A stretch of 31,169 bases of DNA from Micavibrio_A sp964423095 (GTDB lineage Bacteria; Pseudomonadota; Alphaproteobacteria; Micavibrionales; Micavibrionaceae): the NCBI GenBank assembly GCA_964423095.1, contig CAYRDI010000023.1:1-31169 (forward strand), in the 5' to 3' direction. A program made the position numbers and the translations under genes. The notes beneath the pieces were generated by a model. The model did not search any database. It was not told the DNA's origin and saw only the letters and a program-made list of their open reading frames with translations. How positions within the stretch are numbered: position 1 is the first letter of the stretch; the number at the start of each line of letters is the position of its first letter. Positions 1 through 7,633 of the stretch are shown here, one piece after another.

Positions 1-346
1 GAACTTTGGTTTGAATTAGGTATAATTTTATATTATTGTTATTCACAATTAAGTTGAGGTTTGAGAATGAAATGGATGTATTAAGACTCGCATGAACCGT
101 TTCTATAAACTTTATAATGCTTTGGATGGTTTTTGTAATTTTTAAACTTCAACTTAATTTACTATATAATACATCCAATCCACTTTTTCATGCTTTTTCT
201 GGCTTCTTTAAAATACCTAATTCAACCTAAATGAATATATAAGGAGGATTTTATAAAATATTAGAACATAAGATGTGAACTTTGTGACTGTTTTGCTTGA
301 CTTTTAATTAGCTTTGAAACTAACTGGAAGCTTGATTTACAAAAGT
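1..346. other. AT-rich gene-free stretch before tRNA-Pro
   Basis: No credible coding region is present on either strand. The base composition is strikingly AT-rich compared with the GC-richer genes that follow, so the stretch looks foreign, relaxed or structural. A perfect Shine-Dalgarno-like AAGGAGGA lies at 241-248, but the first ATG after it (273) is followed at once by TGA. A TTGACT at 297-302 could be a -35 box for the tRNA, though I see no good -10 at normal spacing. Several complementary segments are listed separately. Confidence 0.6.
11..225. repeat. Interlocked set of inverted repeats
   Basis: Four pairs of complementary segments are visible. Positions 11-23 match 213-225 (13 bp, perfect). 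Positions 47-62 match 144-159 (16 bp, one mismatch). Positions 73-83 match 167-177 (11 bp, perfect). Positions 90-96 match 187-193 (7 bp, perfect). The first pair encloses the rest. The other three are not nested: their order is A-B-D-A'-B'-D', the topology of a pseudoknot rather than a simple hairpin or an inverted duplication. Function unknown. Confidence 0.55.
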
Positions 347-423
347 CGGGCCGTAGCGCAGCCTGGTAGCGCACTTGCATGGGGTGCAAGGGGTCGCAAG
401 TTCAAATCTTGTCACCCCGACCA
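347..423 (+). tRNA. tRNA-Pro (anticodon GGG)
   Basis: A full cloverleaf of 77 nt can be drawn with an encoded CCA end (421-423). The anticodon stem is 374-378 with 386-390, and the anticodon GGG sits at 381-383. The T-arm is 396-412 with a TTCAAAT loop. The 5' C and the D-arm sequence are typical of bacterial tRNA-Pro. The acceptor stem is odd: CGGGCCG (347-353) against CACCCCG (413-419) leaves C-C and C-A mismatches at pairs 5-68 and 6-67. Confidence 0.9.
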
Positions 424-431
424 TTAAAAAA

Positions 432-458
432 GCCGCCTTTTGGGCGGCCTTTTTTTAT
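432..458. terminator. Bidirectional intrinsic terminator
   Basis: A GCCGCC/GGCGGC stem (432-437 with 443-448) is followed by a T-run to 457 and preceded by an A-run from 426. It can end the tRNA-Pro transcript on the plus strand and also the convergent small gene on the minus strand. Confidence 0.85.
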
Positions 459-461
459 TTT

Positions 462-839
462 CTATTTGCCGCTGGGCGAACAAGCCGGGATGGCACCGAT
501 ATTGACCCCGACCTTGCGGGTGGTGTGATAAATGCCCGGGTGAGATAGTTTGATCTGTCCCAAAGTTGTTTCGTGGTTCGCGGCATAATGAAATTCCGCG
601 CCACATGTCGCCCTTACAACATCCGTAACGAAGTCAGAATAGGCAGTAAGCGCCGCCTTCCTTGTGTCGCCGGAGGGTTGACTATTTGGATTGTTACCAT
701 CAAGCCCGAGGAAATTTTTACGCGCATATTTTTGCGCTTCAATCGTTTCGTTTGTATTGGGAAGACCCTGTGCCGCAAGGGCAAGGTATTCGGAAAGCCG
801 CAGCTTCACCCTTTGCGCGGTAGGAAGATCATCGTACAT
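462..839 (-). CDS. Hypothetical protein, 125 aa
   Basis: I do not recognise this protein. It has no signal peptide, membrane segment or known motif. It is rich in Thr, Ala and Asn, has one Cys mid-chain and one near the C-terminus, and looks soluble. The ATG at 837-839 has an AGAAGG-like ribosome binding site about 8 nt upstream, which favours a real gene. The stop codon lies right beside the bidirectional terminator, so the end is well placed for transcription termination. A plus-strand reading frame overlaps it, but that one has no comparable start signal. Confidence 0.55.
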   Translation of the reverse strand: MYDDLPTAQRVKLRLSEYLALAAQGLPNTNETIEAQKYARKNFLGLDGNNPNSQPSGDTRKAALTAYSDFVTDVVRATCGAEFHYAANHETTLGQIKLSHPGIYHTTRKVGVNIGAIPACSPSGK

Positions 840-960
840 TTACACACCTTCTATTTTCTATTATTCGTTTTTTTTGCCATAACCGTTTAACCGATATAGC
901 GGCCTGACGGCAAGTTTTTTCAACAGCCTTAACCATTTTTCGGGAGGGGAAAGGGAGCCT

Positions 961-2088
961 TCACCCCTGCGGGGCGACCGGACGGCCTTTTCCCCACCGG
1001 TCCACAAGCATTTTGCCTAGATGAATGCCCGGTTTTTCAATCGCGTAATGCGCGAGCATCGCCAGCAGGATGACGGCCGCGAAAAGCGTTCCCGTTTGTA
1101 AGGCCCATTCCGGTATTGAAGGTTTCGGTTGGGCCACATGCGCGAAATAGGGGATCATCAAAAGCAGGTGGATGAGATAGACCGCATAGGACATATCGGC
1201 GAGGAAGCGGTGAATTTTCCAATCCAGAATCCTGTTTGCAAGCGCGCGCAGCGGCATGGTTATCCGGTCATGAAAGATCAGGAGCCAGCAGGCACACAGG
1301 AAAAGAAGTGGCATAGGCGCCGACATGTTGCCGTTGACGAGCACAATGATGCCCACCGCCATAACGAGTAGCTTTCTGGACATCACCATATCCTTGTTCA
1401 GATAGAGGTGGGCAATGGCTATGCCAGCCGCAAAATTTTGAAATTTGAGAAACAGAAGGCTTGGCATCGGAAAAACTATTCCCGCGGCATACAGGCCGGC
1501 TTCGATGCAGAACATGATCCCGGCGATCACGCACAGGCTTCTGATAAAAGCATTTCGGAACAAAAAAAACAGGAGGGGGAAAATGGCATAGAATTGCATT
1601 TCCAGCCCGAGGCTCCAGTCCGGCAGCGGTGTTGAAAAGGCATGGCCGGGCAAAAAGCCGAACAAGAAGGTCGCATGTAAAAGGGCGTTGAGAGGGATGT
1701 CGTGGATGTAATACCGGTCCATGGATGTGGCGGACGAAGGAATAATCTGTGCGATTTGTTCGCGGCCTTCACCCAGATAGGGAGCCATCAAAAGAGCCAC
1801 GGCCAGTGCTGCATAATAGAGCGTGGCAATCCGGAAAAAGCGGCGAATGTAAAACGAGGTAATGCCCGCGCGGGTACGAAGGCCTTCATAGGTCTTGCTG
1901 ACGCAGGCCTGATAATAAATAAGAAAGCCGGACGCCATCATAAAGGCGTTCACCGATTCCTGCCCAAGATCGCCGCGCAGAAAACCGGGGCCACCACCCA
2001 GAATGGCGGCGTGATGGGCAAACACGGCCACGGCGGCCCAGCCGCGTAGCGCATCGAAAAAGGGAACGTCCTGATTGTGCGGGGTCAT
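961..2088 (-). CDS. Acyltransferase family 3 membrane protein
   Basis: This 375-residue protein belongs to the acyltransferase-3 family (OafA/YrhL/NodX type). These integral membrane enzymes transfer O-acetyl or other acyl groups to sugars of LPS O-antigen, capsule, peptidoglycan or exported glycans. The N-terminal motif FFDALRGWAAVAVFAHHA (about residues 10-27) is the family signature, including the conserved Arg and His. About ten hydrophobic helices follow, and the length is usual for a version without a C-terminal SGNH domain. AGGATG lies about 7 nt before the ATG. It stands alone, divergent from the CorC-like gene, with no glycan genes nearby, so the acceptor cannot be named. Confidence 0.88.
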   Translation of the reverse strand: MTPHNQDVPFFDALRGWAAVAVFAHHAAILGGGPGFLRGDLGQESVNAFMMASGFLIYYQACVSKTYEGLRTRAGITSFYIRRFFRIATLYYAALAVALLMAPYLGEGREQIAQIIPSSATSMDRYYIHDIPLNALLHATFLFGFLPGHAFSTPLPDWSLGLEMQFYAIFPLLFFLFRNAFIRSLCVIAGIMFCIEAGLYAAGIVFPMPSLLFLKFQNFAAGIAIAHLYLNKDMVMSRKLLVMAVGIIVLVNGNMSAPMPLLFLCACWLLIFHDRITMPLRALANRILDWKIHRFLADMSYAVYLIHLLLMIPYFAHVAQPKPSIPEWALQTGTLFAAVILLAMLAHYAIEKPGIHLGKMLVDRWGKGRPVAPQG

Positions 2089-2232
2089 AAGGCATCCTGT
2101 GAGGAGAGGGGAAGGCTTACCTGGAATACTTTGCCATAATCTTTCGGCGGATCAGGGGATGATCTGAAAGTTTTTGCAAGGTAGTATAACCAGCCTCTGG
2201 CGTGGGACGGTAATCTTTTCTACACTTCGTTC

Positions 2233-3543
2233 ATGATTTACAACGAACTGATCATCCTCGGCATTTTGATGCTGGCCAATGTGTTCTTTTCCCTTGCCGA
2301 AATAGCCGTGGTTTCGACTAGCCGCCCGCTTCTCAAGCACATGATCAAGATGGGCAACAAAAATGCCGAAGCCGCCCTTTATCTGGTGGAACATCCGGGA
2401 CGGTATCTTTCGACATTCCAGGTGGGGATCACGATCGTCAGCATCATCGCGGGGGCGTATGGCGAAAGCCGGATTTCGGCGAAGCTGGCACCGAAGCTGG
2501 ATGAAATTCCGTGGATCCATCCCTATGGCGAAATTGTTTCGTTCCTGACCGTTATCATGACGATCACGTATTTTACGGTTGTGATCGGCGAGTTGGTGCC
2601 AAAGAATTTTGCATTACAGCGTCCCGAAAGGATCGCGTTGATCGTCGCCCGTCCGATGATCGTTCTGACATGGTTGTTCAATCCTTTGGTTGTCGCGCTG
2701 GAGTTTTCCGCCAATGCGGTGATGAAGCTGCTGGGTATTTTCAATGACGGAAAAGAATCCGTTTCCGAAGAAGAGTTCAAAGCCATTCTGACCGAAGGGG
2801 CCGAAAGCGGTGTCATTGAAAAAACAGAGCATGAAATGTTACAGCGCGTTATCCGCCTGGACGACCGCGATGTGAAATCGATCATGACCCACCGGACGGA
2901 AGTGGTTTTTATAGACCTGAACGATTCCATCGATGACATTCGTAAAAAGGTGCATGAGAGCGGACATTCCCGTTACCCCGTGGTGGACGGAAGCCCCGAT
3001 GAATTAAGGGGGGTGGTGCAGGCGAAGAGTCTTCTGGACGATGCCTTGCGCGGGGAGACGCTTAACATCGCGGCCCACATGAAGGATGTGATGGTGCTTC
3101 CCGAAGGCGCATCGTGCCTGCAAGCCCTGGAAAGTTTCAAGCGGCATCATATCAACCTGATCGTGATCGTTGATGAATATGGCAGCACGCAGGGGATTGT
3201 CAGCGCATCTGACATTCTGGAGGCCATCGTCGGCATTTTGCCATCCAATTATGATCAGGACGATGCGTTGAAGATTGTCCAAAGGGCGGACGGGTCATGG
3301 TTGGTGGACGGGCGCACGCCGATCGAGGAAATCCATTTGTCCATCGGTCTTCATGAAATCAGTGCCGATGAGGATTTTGACACCATTGCCGGGTTCATAC
3401 TCGAAGGCCTGCGCAAATCGCCCAAGGTGGGCGTTGCTTATGATGCGTTCGGCCACCGGTTCGAGATCGTCGATATGGACGGCCACCGGATCGACAAGGT
3501 GCTGATTTCGAAAATTGGCGGCCACGGGCAAAGCGCGGTTTAA
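2233..3543 (+). CDS. HlyC/CorC (CNNM) family membrane protein with CBS domains
   Basis: This 436-residue protein has the full architecture of the family. An N-terminal DUF21/CNNM membrane domain spans about 1-195 and carries the LAEIAVVS and GELVPKNFALQ motifs. Two CBS domains follow (about 215-335, including the typical MTHRTEVVFIDL entry and VDEYGSTQGIVSASDILE). A C-terminal CorC_HlyC domain (about 350-430) contains the DEDFDTIAGFIL motif. Members such as YtfL/YfjD, CorC and CNNM proteins are linked to export or homeostasis of Mg2+, Co2+ or polyamines. The substrate here is unknown. The name haemolysin often given to these proteins is misleading. No strong ribosome binding site is visible before the ATG. 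Confidence 0.92.
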   Translation: MIYNELIILGILMLANVFFSLAEIAVVSTSRPLLKHMIKMGNKNAEAALYLVEHPGRYLSTFQVGITIVSIIAGAYGESRISAKLAPKLDEIPWIHPYGEIVSFLTVIMTITYFTVVIGELVPKNFALQRPERIALIVARPMIVLTWLFNPLVVALEFSANAVMKLLGIFNDGKESVSEEEFKAILTEGAESGVIEKTEHEMLQRVIRLDDRDVKSIMTHRTEVVFIDLNDSIDDIRKKVHESGHSRYPVVDGSPDELRGVVQAKSLLDDALRGETLNIAAHMKDVMVLPEGASCLQALESFKRHHINLIVIVDEYGSTQGIVSASDILEAIVGILPSNYDQDDALKIVQRADGSWLVDGRTPIEEIHLSIGLHEISADEDFDTIAGFILEGLRKSPKVGVAYDAFGHRFEIVDMDGHRIDKVLISKIGGHGQSAV

Positions 3544-3589
3544 ACGGGATCGGGCGGGAAATCTTTGTGCTCCAATGGGTTATGGCCGT

Positions 3590-3618
3590 TTGGACAGCGA
3601 TAGCGGTATTATAATACC
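3590..3618 (+). promoter_or_regulatory. Candidate rplM promoter with palindromic -10
   Basis: A consensus -10 TATAAT (3610-3615) lies inside the perfect 14-bp palindrome GGTATTATAATACC (3605-3618). A TTGGAC at 3590-3595 could be the -35, although 14 bp is shorter than ideal. It lies about 90 bp before the rplM start. Confidence 0.45.
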
Positions 3619-3635
3619 ACACACTTAACCCCCTG

Positions 3636-3661
3636 TTTTTACTTGACTGTTTGAGTAAAAA
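3636..3661 (+). other. Inverted repeat in the rplM leader
   Basis: TTTTTACT (3636-3643) and AGTAAAAA (3654-3661) are perfect inverted repeats around a 10-nt loop. The structure would form in the rplM leader if transcription starts at the upstream TATAAT. A TTGACT (3643-3648) overlaps it and could also be a -35 box. Ribosomal-protein leaders are often autoregulatory, but nothing here proves that. Confidence 0.35.
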
Positions 3662-3708
3662 CCGTGCATATAGCCGCAATATTTAACACCAAAAGGAAAG
3701 TATCCATC

Positions 3709-4167
3709 ATGACATACTCCGCAAAAGCGGCCGATGTTCAAAAAGACTGGGTCATCATCGATGCCGAAGGCGTCGTGCTGGGCCGTCTGGCTTCGATCAT
3801 CGCCTTGCGTCTGCGCGGCAAACACAAGCCGAGCTATACGCCCAACATGGATGACGGCGATAACGTCATCGTCATCAATGCCGAAAAAGTCCGTCTGACC
3901 GGCAACAAAGCCCGCGACGACATGTTTTACTGGCACACGGGTTACCCGGGCGGTATCAAAGGCCGTTCCAAGGGCGAACTACTGGCCGGTGAACATCCGG
4001 AACGCGTTGTTGAAAAAGCCGTCGAGCGCATGATCCCCGAAGGTCCGCTGGGCCGCAAGCAGATGAAAAACCTGCGCGTTTATGCAGGCAAAGAGCATCC
4101 GCATGAAGCACAATCGCCCAAAGCGGTCGATGTTGCCGGTATGAACCCCAAGAACAAGAGAGACTAA
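3709..4167 (+). CDS. rplM: 50S ribosomal protein L13
   Basis: L13 is an early-assembling protein of the large ribosomal subunit. The 152-residue product carries the family signatures WVIIDAEGVVLGRLAS near the N-terminus, the TGNKARDDMFYWHTGYPGG segment, and VERMIPEGPLGRKQMKNLRVYAGKEHPHEAQ. I place the start at the ATG at 3709 because AAAGGAAAG lies about 10 nt before it. A GTG at 3664 in the same frame would add 15 residues that do not look like L13. The stop is two bases before rpsI, the conserved L13-S9 operon arrangement. Confidence 0.97.
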   Translation: MTYSAKAADVQKDWVIIDAEGVVLGRLASIIALRLRGKHKPSYTPNMDDGDNVIVINAEKVRLTGNKARDDMFYWHTGYPGGIKGRSKGELLAGEHPERVVEKAVERMIPEGPLGRKQMKNLRVYAGKEHPHEAQSPKAVDVAGMNPKNKRD

Positions 4168-4169
4168 TC

Positions 4170-4646
4170 ATGGCGAAAACAGAAACAGTAAAAGATCTGG
4201 CCGATCTCGGCACCGCCGCACAGAACGAAACGAAAGCCCGTGAAAAGAAAGTAGACGCGCAAGGCCGCGCCTATGGTACGGGCCGCCGGAAAGAATCTGT
4301 CGCACGCGTATGGTTGAAACCCGGTAAGGGCCGCATCATCGTGAACGGCAAGCCGCAGGAGCAATATTTCGGTCGCCAGACGCACCTTTTGGTGATGAAC
4401 CAGCCGTTCCTCGTTGCCAACCGCGTGGGTGAATTCGATGTTGAATGCACCGTTACGGGTGGCGGTCAGTCCGGTCAGGCCGGTGCGATCCGTCATGGTA
4501 TTTCCCGTGCGCTGGACAATTTTGAACCGGCATTGCACACGGCGTTGAAAAAGGCTGGCTTCCTGACCCGCGATTCCCGTCAGGTCGAACGGAAAAAAGT
4601 GGGCCTGCACAAAGCCCGCCGCTCCAAGCAATGGGCAAAGCGTTAA
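4170..4646 (+). CDS. rpsI: 30S ribosomal protein S9
   Basis: S9 belongs to the small subunit; its C-terminal tail reaches the P-site tRNA. The 158-residue protein has the core motif YGTGRRKESVARVWLKPGKG from about residue 34, then GGGQSGQAGAIRHGISRAL and LTRDSRQVERKKVGLHKARR. It carries an acidic/charged N-terminal extension of about 30 residues compared with the 130-residue E. coli protein, a common feature in Alphaproteobacteria. It ends in AKR, so the terminal Lys-Arg is kept although the preceding residues differ from the usual QFSKR. It is co-transcribed with rplM and followed by a strong terminator. Confidence 0.97.
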   Translation: MAKTETVKDLADLGTAAQNETKAREKKVDAQGRAYGTGRRKESVARVWLKPGKGRIIVNGKPQEQYFGRQTHLLVMNQPFLVANRVGEFDVECTVTGGGQSGQAGAIRHGISRALDNFEPALHTALKKAGFLTRDSRQVERKKVGLHKARRSKQWAKR

Positions 4647-4670
4647 TCGGTTTCCACATACCAATCTTTC

Positions 4671-4699
4671 AAACAGGCCCCATGCGGGCCTGTTTTTTT
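4671..4699 (+). terminator. Intrinsic terminator after rpsI
   Basis: AAACAGGCCC (4671-4680) pairs perfectly with GGGCCTGTTT (4686-4695) over a 5-nt loop. The T-run at 4693-4699 completes a textbook rho-independent terminator. Confidence 0.93.
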
Positions 4700-4800
4700 G
4701 ACCATAAGAACGATTACCCCCAAATCCGTGCATTTTCGTCTCAAAAAATCCTTATTTCATTGCGATAAGTAGCGCGCGGTTTAATAGAGGAGGTACATAT

Positions 4801-5361
4801 ATGAACGGCACGGCTTTAAGTGAAAGTGCTTTAAGGTTGGAAATCGAGGATTTCCGCCGGCAGATCGGTGCAACATCGTCAAGAACGATTTTGAATACAG
4901 TCCGTGCAGATGTAGCTTTTTCAAGCGCGGCGTATGGATTCAGGAGTGTGTTGAGTGCTCTATCCAACAGCTTGAGTTTTCCGGACGGCATGACAGCCAA
5001 AGACGGGTTTGAAGCATCTCTATACAAGCTAGAGCAAGATGCGATGGGAGTTTATTCTCCGGACGAGCCGATTGGTGCGGCGGCCCTTGCTAAAATCAAG
5101 GAAATTTTTCCAGCACTCAAAGATGGAGAGGATGCGCCTCCAAGTAATTCGCTCGCAACAGAAGATCGGAACATGGCGCGAGAAGCCATTCTCAGGTTTG
5201 CCGCAGCCAGTGTCCGCCTCACTGTTGCCCAGATCGCCCAAAAGGGCGTGGATGTTGACCTTGATGAAGTGGATGAATGGCTGGTGCCTCTTATGCGCAG
5301 GTTGGACCCGATTCCGACGCGGGGTATGCTTCGGGAACGCTACGCCTTGCGCCGCGCATAA
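4801..5361 (+). CDS. Hypothetical protein, 186 aa
   Basis: I do not recognise this protein. It has no signal peptide or clear membrane helix and looks mostly alpha-helical and soluble. It has an acidic middle (about residues 105-120) and a C-terminus rich in Arg. The ATG is preceded by a strong GAGGAGGT ribosome binding site about 7 nt away, and the gene is followed by its own strong terminator. It therefore appears to be a single-gene unit that is translated efficiently. Neighbours (rpsI upstream, an aldo/keto reductase downstream) give no hint of function. Confidence 0.75.
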   Translation: MNGTALSESALRLEIEDFRRQIGATSSRTILNTVRADVAFSSAAYGFRSVLSALSNSLSFPDGMTAKDGFEASLYKLEQDAMGVYSPDEPIGAAALAKIKEIFPALKDGEDAPPSNSLATEDRNMAREAILRFAAASVRLTVAQIAQKGVDVDLDEVDEWLVPLMRRLDPIPTRGMLRERYALRRA

Positions 5362-5383
5362 TTTGACGATCACACCCTTGAAA

Positions 5384-5424
5384 ACACCGCAGAAATCACT
5401 AGATTCTGCGGTGTAGCTTTTTTT
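5384..5424 (+). terminator. Intrinsic terminator
   Basis: ACACCGCAGAA (5384-5394) pairs perfectly with TTCTGCGGTGT (5404-5414), followed by a run of eight T (5417-5424). Confidence 0.92.
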
Positions 5425-5444
5425 CATCAAAGGGGATCATCCAT

Positions 5445-6557
5445 ATGCAATATTCAAAACTGGGCTCCAGCGGGTTGACGGTCAGCCGTGTTTGTCTGGG
5501 CACCATGACGTGGGGCAACCAGAACAGTGAGGCCGAAGGCCATGAACAGATGGATTATGCCATCACACAAGGCATCAATTTTTTCGATACCGCCGAAATG
5601 TATGCTGTTCCCCCATCCGCCGAAACGTATGGTAAAACAGAAGAGATTATTGGTACTTGGTTTAAAAAGCGGGGCAAGCGCGATGACATCATTCTGGCAT
5701 CAAAAATCGCGGGGCCCGGCGCCGCGTATATCCGGAATGGACAGAACCGGATTGATCGAAAAAATCTTCTTGCTGCTATCGATGATTCATTAAAACGTCT
5801 GCAAACCGATTATATTGATGTGTACCAGTTGCATTGGCCCAACCGCGACTTTCCACATTTCGGGCGCAACAATGCCGGCACGATCGATTTCACAAAAACG
5901 ACGACACAGGCCGAAGAAGAAAATCTTCTGGAGGTTTTGGAAACGCTTTCCGACATTCAAAAAGCCGGAAAAATCCGTTATCCGGGTTTGTCCGATGATT
6001 CCGCGTGGGGAATCATGAAATATATTCAGCTTGCCGAAAAACATGGTTTGCCGCGGATGGTGTCCATCCAGAACGAATTCAACCTGATGAACCGGTATGA
6101 CGACCCGCATCTGGCAGAAGTTTGCGTCCGTGAAGAGGTTGCGTATCTGCCGTGGTCGCCGCTCGCGGGTGGGCAGATTAGCGGTAAATACCTCAACGGT
6201 GCGCGTCCTGCAAAATCACGCTGGGCCGTTGACCCCCGCGCACCGCACCGCGATACCGCCATCGCGAATGAAGCGGTACAGGCGTATATGGATGTGGCCA
6301 AGCGTCACGGGCTGGACGTTTGCCAGATGGCGCTGAAGTTCTGTGATGTCCAGAATTTTACAACATCCACCATCATCGGCGCGACCACGATGGAGCAGTT
6401 GAAAACGGATATTGCCGCTTTTGACATCACGTTGTCGCAAGACGTTCTGGATGATATTGCGGATGTGTATCGACTCTATCCCGTTCCGTATAACGGGTTC
6501 AGGCATCCGAAGGCAGCGGGCGGTGAGACCGTTTTACGCATTGCCAACGCACGGTAA
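5445..6557 (+). CDS. tas: Aldo/keto reductase, Tas-like
   Basis: This 370-residue protein is an NADP(H)-dependent aldo/keto reductase of the Tas subgroup. It begins with LGSSGLTVSRVCLGTMTWGNQNSEAEG, very like E. coli Tas. The expected catalytic tetrad is present: Asp48 and Tyr53 (FDTAEMY), Lys87 (ASKIAG) and His130 (QLHWPNR). The C-terminal part has the SPLAGGQISGKY and STIIGATTMEQLKTDI segments that bind the cofactor in this family. It is presumably cytoplasmic. The natural substrate is unknown; Tas-type proteins reduce small aldehydes or ketones. A GGGG-containing ribosome binding site precedes the ATG. The next gene starts 9 bp downstream and is probably co-transcribed. Confidence 0.93.
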   Translation: MQYSKLGSSGLTVSRVCLGTMTWGNQNSEAEGHEQMDYAITQGINFFDTAEMYAVPPSAETYGKTEEIIGTWFKKRGKRDDIILASKIAGPGAAYIRNGQNRIDRKNLLAAIDDSLKRLQTDYIDVYQLHWPNRDFPHFGRNNAGTIDFTKTTTQAEEENLLEVLETLSDIQKAGKIRYPGLSDDSAWGIMKYIQLAEKHGLPRMVSIQNEFNLMNRYDDPHLAEVCVREEVAYLPWSPLAGGQISGKYLNGARPAKSRWAVDPRAPHRDTAIANEAVQAYMDVAKRHGLDVCQMALKFCDVQNFTTSTIIGATTMEQLKTDIAAFDITLSQDVLDDIADVYRLYPVPYNGFRHPKAAGGETVLRIANAR

Positions 6558-6566
6558 GGAGCGGTC

Positions 6567-7085
6567 GTGACCGGATTGATCCTCCCCTATAAAGGCATTT
6601 TGCCAAAAATCCACGATAGTGTCTTTATTGCCCCCAATGCCTGCATTGCGGGCGATGTGGAGATCGGGGAAGATTCCAATATCTGGTTTGGTGTGAATAT
6701 GCGCGGCGATGTGCATGAAATCCGCATCGGCAAGCGTACGAACATTCAGGATGGGTGCGTTTTGCACGTCACGCGCAATGTGTCCGGTTGTTATGTTGGC
6801 GATGGTGTGACGGTAGGACATATGGCGTTACTCCATGCCTGCACCATCGAAGACAATGCCTTCATCGGGATGGGGGCGATTGTTCTCGATGAAGCCGTGG
6901 TTGAAAGCGGGGCGATGGTCGCGGCGGGCGCGGTGGTGACGCCAAAAAAACGCGTGCCGAAGGGCGAATTGTGGGCCGGTAATCCCGCGCGCAAGATGCG
7001 TGACCTTACACAGGCGGATCTGGATTTCTTTCCCGTTAGCGCAGAGAACTATGTGCGTTTGAGTAAAGAGTATATAGGCATTTAG
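6567..7085 (+). CDS. Gamma-carbonic-anhydrase-like hexapeptide protein
   Basis: This 172-residue protein has the left-handed beta-helix hexapeptide repeats of the YrdA/PaaY/CaiE group (IAPNACIAGDVEIGEDSNIW and following repeats). The probable metal-binding histidines are His67, His85 and His90; the His85/His90 spacing matches that in known gamma-class carbonic anhydrases. Members are either zinc/iron carbonic anhydrases or catalytically silent metal-binding proteins, so activity is not certain. The start is GTG at 6567 with AAGGAG at 6556-6561. It follows the aldo/keto reductase closely and overlaps the convergent minus-strand gene by 4 bp at its end. Confidence 0.9.
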   Translation: MTGLILPYKGILPKIHDSVFIAPNACIAGDVEIGEDSNIWFGVNMRGDVHEIRIGKRTNIQDGCVLHVTRNVSGCYVGDGVTVGHMALLHACTIEDNAFIGMGAIVLDEAVVESGAMVAAGAVVTPKKRVPKGELWAGNPARKMRDLTQADLDFFPVSAENYVRLSKEYIGI

Positions 7086-7573
7086 CCGTTATATTCCTGG
7101 GTCAGAAGTCGTCTTACCCTAAAGAAATCCTGGTTGTCCGACGTTTCAACAGAAAAGCCGTTCCTAAGTGTTTGGGGGATGATTTTAAAGCGTCCTTTCA
7201 TTCCGGCGTCTTCCCATGCGTGTTTCAAGCGGAGGCATTCTCCGTATATGATGTCTTTCGGGATAGGGTGCGGCATGAACATGTTTTGTTTCAGCCGTTG
7301 TTTGGGGGCGTAGGCGATCATGAAGTCCGAAAAGTCTTCATTGGTTCTTAAATGTACGCGTAATTTTCCCTCATCCCTCGTGATAAAGTAATCTTCAATC
7401 CCCGCAAGTGCGATGGCACGCTGAATTTTTTCTCTGCTCAAAATAAAGGGGGCTTGATCAAAGCTGTCTGGTTGAACGTAGTTGCCCGGGAACGGCTTTT
7501 CGGCAAAGGGATCGATGGAGATTCTGTAGGGATATTGATCGGGTGTATAGCCCGTAACGAGACGCAGAGACAT
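7082..7573 (-). CDS. Hypothetical protein, 163 aa
   Basis: I do not recognise this protein. It is soluble-looking and rich in Arg, Phe and Pro, without signal peptide or membrane helix and with a single Cys (in GECLRLKH). An AAAAAGG sequence lies about 10 nt before the ATG. It lies 60 bp downstream of phaC on the same strand with no obvious terminator between, so it may share the phaC transcript. It has no resemblance to phasins or PHA depolymerases. Its stop codon overlaps the end of the convergent carbonic-anhydrase-like gene. Confidence 0.7.
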   Translation of the reverse strand: MSLRLVTGYTPDQYPYRISIDPFAEKPFPGNYVQPDSFDQAPFILSREKIQRAIALAGIEDYFITRDEGKLRVHLRTNEDFSDFMIAYAPKQRLKQNMFMPHPIPKDIIYGECLRLKHAWEDAGMKGRFKIIPQTLRNGFSVETSDNQDFFRVRRLLTQEYNG

Positions 7574-7633
7574 ATCTTTAAACCTTTTTATAAGACTTAA
7601 GGATAAGCAGCTTATAGCATTTTTGCCAAGAAA

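Noticed and set aside
1..423. Genomic island or prophage integrated at tRNA-Pro
   Set aside because: The AT-rich block is on the 5' side of the tRNA, no integrase or repeat of the tRNA 3' end is visible, and the genes after it are ordinary.
573..890. Plus-strand reading frame of 105 codons opposite the 125-aa hypothetical gene
   Set aside because: No ribosome binding site and a low-complexity hydrophobic end; the minus-strand gene has better start and stop context.
3664..3708. Upstream GTG start for rplM
   Set aside because: The extra 15 residues do not resemble L13, and the Shine-Dalgarno sequence fits the ATG at 3709.
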